64,000 nucleotides of DNA from DASRDZ01 sp035569495 (GTDB taxonomy: Bacteria; Chloroflexota; Dormibacteria; Aeolococcales; Aeolococcaceae), in contig DATMMX010000019.1 of the NCBI GenBank assembly GCA_035569495.1, positions 1 to 64,000 of the forward strand, written 5' to 3'. A program made the translations under genes and the position numbers. Position 1 is the stretch's first letter, and every line of letters begins with the position of its first letter. The notes below the pieces were generated by a model. The model worked only from the letters and a program-made list of their open reading frames with translations, had not been told where the DNA came from and searched no databases. Positions 45,920 to 53,439 of the stretch are shown piece by piece.

Positions 45920-47053
45920 GTGGACTACCGGGTGATCTCCACGGACGACCACATCATCGAGGCGCCCGACACCTTCGACCGGCTGCCCGCGAAGTACCGC
46001 GACCGCCAGCCCCGCATCCTGCGCGGTCCCGACGGTGGCGACGGCTGGAGCTTCGACGGCAAGCCGCCCAAGAGCACCTTCGGCCTCAACGCCGTGGCCG
46101 GGCGGCCGTACGAGGAGTACAAGGAGAGCGGCCTCACCCTGGAGCAGATCCTCCCCGGCAACTACGATGGCGAGGCGCACCTCAAGGACATGGACGTCGA
46201 CGGCGTCGACGCCGCCACCATCTACCCGATGGCCACGCTGGAAGCGCTGACCATGGCCGACCGCGACTTCGGCCTCGCCTGCGTGACGGCGTACAACGAC
46301 TGGCTGCTCGACGACTTCTGCGGCGTCGCCCCCGACCGCCTGCTGGCGCTGCCGATCATCGCCGTCGACGACGGTGAGCAGGCCATGCTCGCCGAGACCG
46401 AGCGGGTGATCGCCAAGGGCACGCGCGGCATCTTCCTGCCCTACAACGCGGTGCACGAGTACCACGACGAGTACTACGAGAACTTCTGGAAGCTGCTCGC
46501 CGACGCGAAGGTGGCGGCGGCGATCCACCGCACCATGGGCGGCCGGCCGCCCGAGGTCAAGTCGGCGATGGGCGCGGCCATGACCAAGGACAAGCCGGGG
46601 CTCAACGTCGCCGGCATCGTCGAGCGCTTCTTCTCCGGCATCACCCCGCTGACCCGGATGATCTTCACCGGCGTCTTCGAACGCCATCCCAACCTGCGCT
46701 TCGTCGACGCCGAGGTCAACGGTGGCTGGGTGCCCTTCTGGGTGCAGATGATGGAGCAGGAGTACGAGCGCCAGCGGCATTGGGCGCACCCGCCGATCAC
46801 CAAGGCGCCGTCGGAGTTCGTCGGCACCAACGTCTTCGTCACCGCGCTCGACGACTTCGTCGGCTTCGAGCTGGCCAAGAAGGACGACGTGCTGGCCCGG
46901 GCGATGATGTGGTCGTCGGACTACCCGCACAGCACCACGCTGTGGCCGAAGAGCAAGCAGTACATCGAGCAGCTCACCGACGGCATGGACGACAAGCGTC
47001 GCCACGGCCTGGTCGCCGGCAACGCCATGCGCGCCTTCGCGCTCAGCAACTAA
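45920..47053 (+). CDS. Amidohydrolase_2 family metal hydrolase/decarboxylase, copy 2
   Basis: 377 residues from GTG at 45920; the GGAGGAG that overlaps an upstream ATG is best read as its ribosome-binding site. Metal motif D-x-H in YRVISTDDHIIEAPDTF, then GPDGGDGWSFDGKPPKSTFGL, AAIHRTMGG with the barrel His, FVDAEVNGGWVPFWVQMME and MMWSSDYPHSTTLWPKS with the late Asp. Closely related to copy 3 at 58164 over its whole length, so probably acting on similar compounds. It is coupled to two CoA-transferase genes (TAATG overlap). Confidence 0.88.
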   Translation: MDYRVISTDDHIIEAPDTFDRLPAKYRDRQPRILRGPDGGDGWSFDGKPPKSTFGLNAVAGRPYEEYKESGLTLEQILPGNYDGEAHLKDMDVDGVDAATIYPMATLEALTMADRDFGLACVTAYNDWLLDDFCGVAPDRLLALPIIAVDDGEQAMLAETERVIAKGTRGIFLPYNAVHEYHDEYYENFWKLLADAKVAAAIHRTMGGRPPEVKSAMGAAMTKDKPGLNVAGIVERFFSGITPLTRMIFTGVFERHPNLRFVDAEVNGGWVPFWVQMMEQEYERQRHWAHPPITKAPSEFVGTNVFVTALDDFVGFELAKKDDVLARAMMWSSDYPHSTTLWPKSKQYIEQLTDGMDDKRRHGLVAGNAMRAFALSN

Positions 47054-48270
47054 TGGCCACGAGCAACGGCAGCAAGCCCGCACAGACCGCGCAGGGACCC
47101 CTGGTGGGACTGCGCGTCATCGACTTCGGACAGCTGATCGCCGGCCCCATGTCGGCGACCTTCCTCGCCGACTGGGGTGCCGACGTGGTCAAGGTGGAGC
47201 CGCCGGGGGAGGGGGACAGCCTCCGGCGGCTCGCCCCTCACAAGGACGGCGTGCCCCTGTGGTGGAAGGTCAACGGCCGCAACAAGCGGGCGATCAGCCT
47301 CAACCTCAAGGACGAGGCCGACCGCGACACCTTCTACGAGCTGGTCAAGGTCGCCGACGTGTGCATCGAGAACTACTCGGTGGGCACGGTGGCCGACCTG
47401 GGCGTCGACTACCAGACGCTGAAGCAGATCAACCCCGGCATCATCATGCTCAGCACCAGCGGCTTCGGACAGACCGGTCCATACGCCCACAAGCGTGCCT
47501 TCGGGCGGGTCGCCGAGGCGTTCAGCGGCATGGCCTACATCACCGGCTACGCGGACCGTCCCCCGGTGCACGCCGGTGTGCCGGTGGCCGACTGCGTCGG
47601 CGGAGTGCTCGGCTGCGCGGCCATCCTCGCCGCGGTCTTCGAGCGCGCCGCCAATCCCAAGCACGAGGGCCAGCACATCGACCTGGCCCTGTACGAGACG
47701 CCCTTCCGGCTCATGGAGTTCCTGGCCATCGCCTACGACCAGCTCGGCCTGGTCACCGAGCGCGGCGGCGAGAAGACCAGCTACGTTGCCCCGGTGGGCA
47801 CCTGGCTGACCAAGGATGAGAAGTACGCGTCGTTCACGGGCAGCACCCAGGAGATGGTGGTCCGTCTCTACGACGCCATCGGCCGCCCCGACCTCAAGAC
47901 CGACGAGCGCTTCGCCGTCAACACGGCGCGGGTCGCCAACCGCGGTGCGCTCGACGACATCATCAGCACCTGGATCCGCGAGCACACCCTCGCCGAGGTT
48001 CTGGACACCTTCGACAAGTACGGGGTGGCCATCGCGCCCTACCTGAGCATCGCCGACATCTTCGAGAACGAGCAGTACGCCGCTCGCGAGTCGATCATCA
48101 CCGTCGACGACGACGAGCTGGGCCCGGTGCGGATGCAGAACGTGGTTCCCCGGTTCGGGCGCACGCCCGGCAAGGTGCGCCACACCGGACGGGCCAAGGT
48201 CGGCGCGGACCAGGCGGACGTGCTCGCCGACTGGCTGGCCGGCGACCGCACCGTCACCGCGCAGCACTGA
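47053..48270 (+). CDS. Class III CoA-transferase (CaiB/BaiF), copy 1
   Basis: 405 residues: LVGLRVIDFGQLIAGPMSATFLADWGADVVKVEPP, NGRNKRAISLNLKDEADRD, VCIENYSVGTVADLGVDY, STSGFGQTGPYAHKRAF and HAGVPVADCVGG with the catalytic Asp. Family III enzymes move CoA between acyl donors and carboxylic acids through a glutamyl/aspartyl-CoA intermediate. Starts in the stop of the amidohydrolase gene and ends in the start of the next CoA-transferase, so the three genes are one translation unit. The two adjacent copies may form a heteromer. Confidence 0.9.
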   Translation: MATSNGSKPAQTAQGPLVGLRVIDFGQLIAGPMSATFLADWGADVVKVEPPGEGDSLRRLAPHKDGVPLWWKVNGRNKRAISLNLKDEADRDTFYELVKVADVCIENYSVGTVADLGVDYQTLKQINPGIIMLSTSGFGQTGPYAHKRAFGRVAEAFSGMAYITGYADRPPVHAGVPVADCVGGVLGCAAILAAVFERAANPKHEGQHIDLALYETPFRLMEFLAIAYDQLGLVTERGGEKTSYVAPVGTWLTKDEKYASFTGSTQEMVVRLYDAIGRPDLKTDERFAVNTARVANRGALDDIISTWIREHTLAEVLDTFDKYGVAIAPYLSIADIFENEQYAARESIITVDDDELGPVRMQNVVPRFGRTPGKVRHTGRAKVGADQADVLADWLAGDRTVTAQH

Positions 48271-49493
48271 TGGGGGACCTGCCCCTGCAGGGAGTGCGTG
48301 TGCTGGAACCCGCCGTCCTCCTCGCCGCACCCTTCGCGTCCAGCCTGATGGCCGACTTCGGCGCCGAGGTGATCAAGCTGGAGATGCCCGGCGGCGGCGA
48401 CCCGATGCGCCAGCTCCCGCCGATGCACCAGGGCAAGTCGCTGTGGTGGAAGGCCACGGCGCGCAACAAGAAGTCGGCGACGCTCGACCTGCGCACCGAG
48501 AGGGGGCAGGAGATCTTCAAGCGCCTGGCCGCGGTCAGCGACGTGGTCATCGAGAACTTCCGACCCGGGGTGATGGAGCGCTGGAACCTCGGCTGGGAGA
48601 CGCTGCACGCCATCAACCCCAAGCTGATCATGGTGCGGCAGACGGGTTTCGGCCAGTTCGGGCCATATTCGCAGCGTCCCGCCTACGGCATGATCGTGGA
48701 GTCCTACGCGGGCCTGCCCGACGCGCTCGGCTTCGCCGACACGCCGCCGGTGATGTCCGGGCTGGGCGACAACCTGGCCGGGCTGGTGATCGCCTACGCG
48801 ATCATGTTCGCGCTGTACCACCGCGACGTGCACGGCGGTCCCGGGCAGCTCATCGACAACGCCGCGTCGGAGGGGATGCTGCGTGTCGTGGGCGAGCACC
48901 GCGTCCCGGGCGTGGGCCTCGGCCTGCCGCCGATGCCCAAGCGCTCGGCGACCGGGCCGCACATGTCGATCGGGCAGGACGCGCTGCGCGTCGCCGGCAT
49001 GTTCGCCACCTCGGACGGGCGCTGGTGCGTGCTCCACTCGGGCACCGCGGGCACGGCGATCTGGGCCAACCTGATGAAGGCGATCGGCCGCGAGGACCTG
49101 CTCGACGAGTCGGCGTACCCGCCCGGCTCGCCGCAGCGGCAGCAGCGTCGCGAGGAGATCGACGCCGCGGTCACCGAGTGGTTCGCCACGCACACGCGCG
49201 ACGAGATCGTCCAGGTCGCCGCCGACAACGCGGTGACCATCGCGCCCGTCTACAACATGGAGGACGCCGTCAACGACCCGCACTTCAAAGCGCGCGAGGC
49301 GTTCCTCACCGTCGAGGACGAGGACTTCGGGCCGTTCCAGATGGTCAACGTCACGCCGCGCTTCTCGGCGACGCCGGGGGAGGTGCGCCACACCGGGCCG
49401 AGCGTCGGCGCGCACACCAAGGAGATCTACGGCGGGCTGCTGGGCATGAGCGACGAGGAGATCGCGGCGCTGCGCGCCGAGGGGGTCATCTGA
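48270..49493 (+). CDS. Class III CoA-transferase (CaiB/BaiF), copy 2
   Basis: 407 residues: LQGVRVLEPAVLLAAPFASSLMADFGAEVIKLEMP, ARNKKSATLDLRTERGQEIF, VVIENFRPGVMERWNLGWE, RQTGFGQFGPYSQRPAY and MSGLGDNLAG, with Asp at the catalytic position. Related to but clearly different from copy 1 (about family-level similarity). Coupled by TGATG at 48268. It ends 52 bp before the MarR gene. Confidence 0.9.
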   Translation: MGDLPLQGVRVLEPAVLLAAPFASSLMADFGAEVIKLEMPGGGDPMRQLPPMHQGKSLWWKATARNKKSATLDLRTERGQEIFKRLAAVSDVVIENFRPGVMERWNLGWETLHAINPKLIMVRQTGFGQFGPYSQRPAYGMIVESYAGLPDALGFADTPPVMSGLGDNLAGLVIAYAIMFALYHRDVHGGPGQLIDNAASEGMLRVVGEHRVPGVGLGLPPMPKRSATGPHMSIGQDALRVAGMFATSDGRWCVLHSGTAGTAIWANLMKAIGREDLLDESAYPPGSPQRQQRREEIDAAVTEWFATHTRDEIVQVAADNAVTIAPVYNMEDAVNDPHFKAREAFLTVEDEDFGPFQMVNVTPRFSATPGEVRHTGPSVGAHTKEIYGGLLGMSDEEIAALRAEGVI

Positions 49494-49507
49494 CGCACGC
49501 CCATATT

Positions 49508-49539
49508 AGTTGCATGTACCAACCAACTTATCGTAGAAT
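49508..49539 (+). promoter_or_regulatory. MarR-type promoter/operator
   Basis: TTGCAT (49510-49515), an 18-bp spacer and TAGAAT (49534-49539) place the start of transcription at the MarR ATG (leaderless). Over the -35 box lies an inverted repeat, GTTG-CATGTAC-CAAC (49509-49523), extended by a second CAAC, typical of MarR autoregulation sites. Confidence 0.55.
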
Positions 49540-49545
49540 CCGCGC

Positions 49546-50055
49546 ATGGCCAGGGAGAACCGCGCCCCGTCGTCGTCCCTGCAGGCGTCCTACGAGCAGC
49601 TCGGCCGCGAGCTGCTGACCCTGGGGCGCCGGGTGCGCTCCAAGCCGCCCCTGGTCACCGGCGACCATCCCTACCTCGAAGCGGCGATCGACGCCCTCTG
49701 CGGACTGCTGGTGGAGCGCGGGCCGACGCGCCTCACCGACCTCGCCGATGCGCTGTGGCTCGACAAGTCGACGGTCACGCGGCAGATCGCCACCCTGGAG
49801 GCGGCCGGGCTGGCCCACCGCGTCCCCGACCCCAGCGACGGCCGGGCCGCGCTGGTCGGTCTCACCGACGAGGGTCGCGACCTGCTCAGCCGGGTCCGCC
49901 AGGGCCGGCGCGAGGGGCTGCGCCAGACACTCAGTGAGTGGAGCGCCGACGACGTCGCCCGCTTCGCCGCGCTGCTGGAGCGGTTCAACCGCGAGATCGA
50001 AGCGGTGCAGCGCCCCCTGCTGGTCGCCCTGCCCGGGCGCAGGGGCGCGCGTTGA
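49546..50055 (+). CDS. MarR family regulator
   Basis: 169 residues: a dimer helix, the winged helix LERGPTRLTDLADALWLDKSTVTRQIATLEAAGLAHRV-type stretch with the wing DPSDGRAALVGLTDEGRDLL, and a C-terminal dimer helix (ADDVARFAALLERFNREIEAV). It probably represses itself and the coupled MFS gene (TTGA overlap) and responds to a phenolic or other lipophilic ligand. Confidence 0.92.
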   Translation: MARENRAPSSSLQASYEQLGRELLTLGRRVRSKPPLVTGDHPYLEAAIDALCGLLVERGPTRLTDLADALWLDKSTVTRQIATLEAAGLAHRVPDPSDGRAALVGLTDEGRDLLSRVRQGRREGLRQTLSEWSADDVARFAALLERFNREIEAVQRPLLVALPGRRGAR

Positions 50056-51644
50056 CGCGGCGGGGGGCGCTGAGCCCGGCGGAGCACCGGCGCATCCTGC
50101 GGCTGATGAGCGGGCTCATCCTCGGCCTGTTTGCGGCATCCCTGTCACAAACCATCCTGACCACGGCGCTGCCCACCATCGTCGGCCAGCTCGGCGGCCA
50201 GGACCAGCTCGCCTGGCTGGCCAGCGGCCAGCTCCTCGCCACCACGGTGTCGACGCCGCTGTGGGGCAAGCTGTCCGACATCCACGGCCGCAAGCGGCTG
50301 TTCCAGATCGCGCTTGGCATCTTCATGGTCGGCTCACTGCTCGCCGCCGCGGCACCCAACATCGGTGTGCTGGTCATGGCCCGCGCGGTGCAGGGCATCG
50401 GCACCGGCGGCAGCGTCGCCCTGACCCAGGCCATCCTCGCCGACCAGCTCGCCCCGCGCGACCGCGGTCGCTACAGCGGCTACCTGGGCGCGTCGTTCGC
50501 GCTGGCCACCGTGTGCGGTCCGCTGCTCGGCGGCTTCCTGGTCGTCGACGGCTCGTACGGCTGGCGGCTCTGTTTCCTCGTCGGCCTGCCGCTGGTGGTC
50601 GCCGCCATGGTGGTGGTGCAGTCGACGCTGGAGAACCAGGCGCCGCGCCGCCGCCAGCCGCTCGACCGCTCCGGTGCGCTGCTGATCAGCGGCTGCATCA
50701 TCTGCGCGGGGCTGGTGCTCTCGCTCGGCGGCCACACCATTCCCTGGCTCTCGCCGCTGACGCTGGGCCTCGGTGCGCTCGTCGTGGTGCTGCTGTTCGG
50801 CGCCGTGCGCGCCGAGCGCCGCGCCGCCGATCCCGTTCTGCCACCGCATCTTTTCGCGGTGCGCACCTTCCGCATCGCCGGCGGCGGGCTGCTCATCTCC
50901 GGTGTGCTGCTCTACGGCGCGCTCACCTACCTGCCGCTGTACCTGCAGATCGTCAAGGACCGCGCGCCCACCGTCGCCGGACTGCTGACCCTGCCCATGG
51001 TGGTGACCATGGTCGGCAGCGGAGCCATCGTGGGACGGCGCATGTCCGCGCGGGGACGCTACAAGCGCTATCCGCTGGTCGGCATGGCCGTTTCCGGAAC
51101 CGGCATGCTGCTGCTCTCGCGCCTCGGTGCGGACAGCTCGTTCCTGCTCCTCGGCGTCGCCATGGTCCTGGTCGGCTCGGGCTCCGGCATGATCGGCCAG
51201 GTGCTCATCGTCGCCTCCCAGAACGAGGCGCGTCGCGAGGACCTCGGCGTGGTCTCGTCGACGACGTCGTTCCTGCGCTCGCTCGGCGGCGCCATGGGCG
51301 TGGCCGTGCTCGGCGCGATCCTCAGCGCCCAGCTCAGCGCCAACGTGCCTGCGCTGCTGCGCGCGCGCCACCTCTCCGGCGCCGCGTCGGTGCCGCTCGA
51401 CAAGCTGCTGGGCACGCCCGCCGCGGTGGCCCACCTGCCCGCCGGCGTGCGCGGTGCGGTGGTCGACGGCATGGCCCAGTCGCTCGACGCCGTATTCCTG
51501 GCCATCGTTCCGCTCTGCCTGCTCGGCGTCCTGCTCATCTCGCTGCTGCGTGAGCAGCCGCTGCGCACCACGCGTCACGAGCCGGGGCAGGTCGTGGTCG
51601 ACCAGTCGACACCGGCGGAGATCCTGCTGGAGGCAACCGCATGA
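50052..51644 (+). CDS. MFS transporter, DHA2 (EmrB/QacA-like) 14-TM type
   Basis: 530 residues from TTG at 50052, overlapping the MarR stop (TTGA). Helix 1 LILGLFAASLSQTILTTALPTIVGQLGG, signature STPLWGKLSDIHGRKRLFQ, RAVQGIGTGGSVALTQAILADQLAPRDRGRY and LGASFALATVCGPLLGGFLV are DHA2 motifs. A MarR-MFS pair of this type is usually a ligand-inducible efflux system, here probably protecting against the cluster's substrate. An earlier in-frame start would lie inside the MarR gene. Confidence 0.9.
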   Translation: MTRRGALSPAEHRRILRLMSGLILGLFAASLSQTILTTALPTIVGQLGGQDQLAWLASGQLLATTVSTPLWGKLSDIHGRKRLFQIALGIFMVGSLLAAAAPNIGVLVMARAVQGIGTGGSVALTQAILADQLAPRDRGRYSGYLGASFALATVCGPLLGGFLVVDGSYGWRLCFLVGLPLVVAAMVVVQSTLENQAPRRRQPLDRSGALLISGCIICAGLVLSLGGHTIPWLSPLTLGLGALVVVLLFGAVRAERRAADPVLPPHLFAVRTFRIAGGGLLISGVLLYGALTYLPLYLQIVKDRAPTVAGLLTLPMVVTMVGSGAIVGRRMSARGRYKRYPLVGMAVSGTGMLLLSRLGADSSFLLLGVAMVLVGSGSGMIGQVLIVASQNEARREDLGVVSSTTSFLRSLGGAMGVAVLGAILSAQLSANVPALLRARHLSGAASVPLDKLLGTPAAVAHLPAGVRGAVVDGMAQSLDAVFLAIVPLCLLGVLLISLLREQPLRTTRHEPGQVVVDQSTPAEILLEATA

Positions 51645-51693
51645 GCCGCGGATCGGAGCCGCGTCCGGACCGGTCCGCAGGCGCTGCGTGCCC

Positions 51694-51727
51694 GGTGGTG
51701 GTGGCGCTGCCGGGCGCCGCCGCCACC
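51694..51727. terminator. Hairpin between convergent MFS and aldolase genes
   Basis: GGTGGTGGTGGCGC (51694-51707) can pair over all 14 positions with GCGCCGCCGCCACC (51714-51727), two pairs being G-U on the plus-strand RNA, around a 6-nt loop. It lies 50 bp after the MFS stop and 12 bp before the end of the leftward aldolase gene. Confidence 0.65.
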
Positions 51728-51738
51728 CTTGCCCCCTA

Positions 51739-52998
51739 CTAGTTCGCCTCTGAGCTGAAGATGATCACCTGAGCGCGGGTGGGGCGGTCGGTGGCGGCCA
51801 GCGCGTAGCGGCAGTCCTGCACCTGGCGCACACCCGCGCGGCCCATGCACTGCAGCGCCGCCTCCGCGTAGTGCGGCGCACCGGCGAGCGCACCCTCGGC
51901 GAGGTGGCCGCCCGAGGTGTTGAGCGGCAGTGAGCCGCCGATCTCGTTGTGGCCACCCTGGACATATTCGAAGGCCTCGCCCTCACCGCAGAAGCCCAGC
52001 GCCTCCAGCCACAACCAGGTGAGGATGCTGAAGCCGTCGTAGACGCTGGCCGTCGACATGTCCGACGGCTGCAGCCCCGCGGGCTCCCACAGGTGGCGCT
52101 GGAACAGCGGCGGCAGGTCGTTGTTGTCCTCCAGCGCGGGCTTGAGCAGGCGGCCGCCGCCGTGATAGAAGGCCTGCGGACCGCGCGGACCGATCCAGGC
52201 CTTGGCGAACGCCTTGACGTAGGCGGCGCCGTGGTCGAGGTCCTGGGCCGCCTCGGCGGGGCCGAGCACGTAGGCGATGCAGCCGCGCACCGGGATGTCG
52301 CAGTCGTAGAGGCAGAGCGGGTCGGCGATCATGCGCGCCGCCATGTAGTCGTCGACGCTCAGCGTCTCGGGCTTGTTGATCGCCCAGTAGCTCTTCTCGT
52401 TCTTCAGCGCGTTGCTGCGGTTGCGCACGACGTGATTGGCCATGTGCTCGCGCGTCGCGCCGTAGCGGTGGTAGTAGCGCTGTGCGGTCTGCGAGTGACC
52501 GCCCTGGATGAAACCGCCGACCGGTCCATAGGGCGCGGAGAACGCCATGTCGCCGCTGACCTTGGGGCGCTGCGCGGCGGCGCCGTTGAGGGCGGCGCGG
52601 CGGGCGGGCAGGCGCGGGTCGTCGACGGCGCGCCACACCAGGGCGAAGCGGCAGGCGCCGCCGGCGATGGCGTTGTGCGCCTCGATCAGCGAGCCGCCGA
52701 CGAACTTGTTGTTGACCTCGCCCCAGGTGATGTCAAGGCCGAGGCGGCGCCACACGTACTGCGGCGTCACTCCGGTGACCCCGTCGACGGCGGGGCTGGA
52801 GTCCTCGACGAAGCTGGTGATGCCGTCGACGTCCTGCGGGGTCAGGCCGGCGTCGGCGATGGCGGTGCGGCAGGCCTCGATGCACTCGTCGCCGACGATG
52901 CGGCCTTCGGGGAGCGGGTCGCGGCTGATGCGCGAATACCCGATGCCCAGCACCGCCACCTTGGGCTTGCCGAACCTGATGTTCGCTGCGGCCATCAC
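51739..52998 (-). CDS. Thiolase-fold acyl-CoA aldolase (Ltp2-like), copy 3
   Basis: 419 residues: VAVLGIGYSRISRDPL, TAIADAGLTPQDVDGITSFV, EVNNKFVGGSLIEAHNAIAGG, MIADPLCLYDCDIPVRGCIAYV, ASVYDGFSILTWLWLEALGFCGEGEA and LNTSGGHLAEGAL. In NNKFVGG, the Phe stands where thiolases have the nucleophilic Cys, so thiolysis is excluded and an Ltp2-type aldolase is expected. GTG at 52998 overlaps the DUF35 stop (GTGA); an ATG follows as next codon. Confidence 0.83.
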   Translation of the reverse strand: MMAAANIRFGKPKVAVLGIGYSRISRDPLPEGRIVGDECIEACRTAIADAGLTPQDVDGITSFVEDSSPAVDGVTGVTPQYVWRRLGLDITWGEVNNKFVGGSLIEAHNAIAGGACRFALVWRAVDDPRLPARRAALNGAAAQRPKVSGDMAFSAPYGPVGGFIQGGHSQTAQRYYHRYGATREHMANHVVRNRSNALKNEKSYWAINKPETLSVDDYMAARMIADPLCLYDCDIPVRGCIAYVLGPAEAAQDLDHGAAYVKAFAKAWIGPRGPQAFYHGGGRLLKPALEDNNDLPPLFQRHLWEPAGLQPSDMSTASVYDGFSILTWLWLEALGFCGEGEAFEYVQGGHNEIGGSLPLNTSGGHLAEGALAGAPHYAEAALQCMGRAGVRQVQDCRYALAATDRPTRAQVIIFSSEAN

Positions 52999-53438
52999 GC
53001 GCCCTCCGCGAGGGTGAAGTCGGGCAGCACCATGCCGTCGCCGATGTCGACGAAGGTCACCGCGACGCGCGCGCCGATGCGGATGTCCTCGGGCGGCGTG
53101 CCGTTCATGTTGCAGGTCACCAGCAGACCGGGCTGCTCGTCCAGCTCCACGTCGACGATCGCGTACGGCGTCGCGCCCTCGAAGGCGGGCGCCCGGTTGG
53201 CGTGCACGCGCGTGAAGGTGTAGATCGTGCCGCGGCCGCTCACCGTCTCGTAGCGCAGGTTGCGCCCGTCGCAGATGTCGCAGAAGGGGAGGGGCGGGTG
53301 CAGGTAGGTGTGGCAGGTCTGGCAGCGCTGGATGGCCAGGCGTCCCTCGCGGGCCGCGTCCCAGTAGGGGCGGGTGAGGTCGGTGGCGACGGGGAGCGGG
53401 CGAAGCTCGTCGGCGATTCTGCCGGGCAGCGTGCGCAT
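52995..53438 (-). CDS. DUF35 / OB-fold zinc-ribbon protein, copy 3
   Basis: 147 residues from ATG at 53438. LTRPYWDAAREGRLAIQRC leads into the zinc ribbon Cys39, Cys42, Cys53, Cys56 (CQTCHTYLHPPLPFCDIC), then the OB fold VSGRGTIYTFTRVHANRAPAF, YAIVDVELDEQPGLLVTCNM, IGARVAVTFVDIGDG. Sits between the double CoA-transferase (1 bp apart) and its aldolase partner in a three-gene leftward operon. Confidence 0.87.
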   Translation of the reverse strand: MRTLPGRIADELRPLPVATDLTRPYWDAAREGRLAIQRCQTCHTYLHPPLPFCDICDGRNLRYETVSGRGTIYTFTRVHANRAPAFEGATPYAIVDVELDEQPGLLVTCNMNGTPPEDIRIGARVAVTFVDIGDGMVLPDFTLAEGA

Positions 53439-53439
53439 C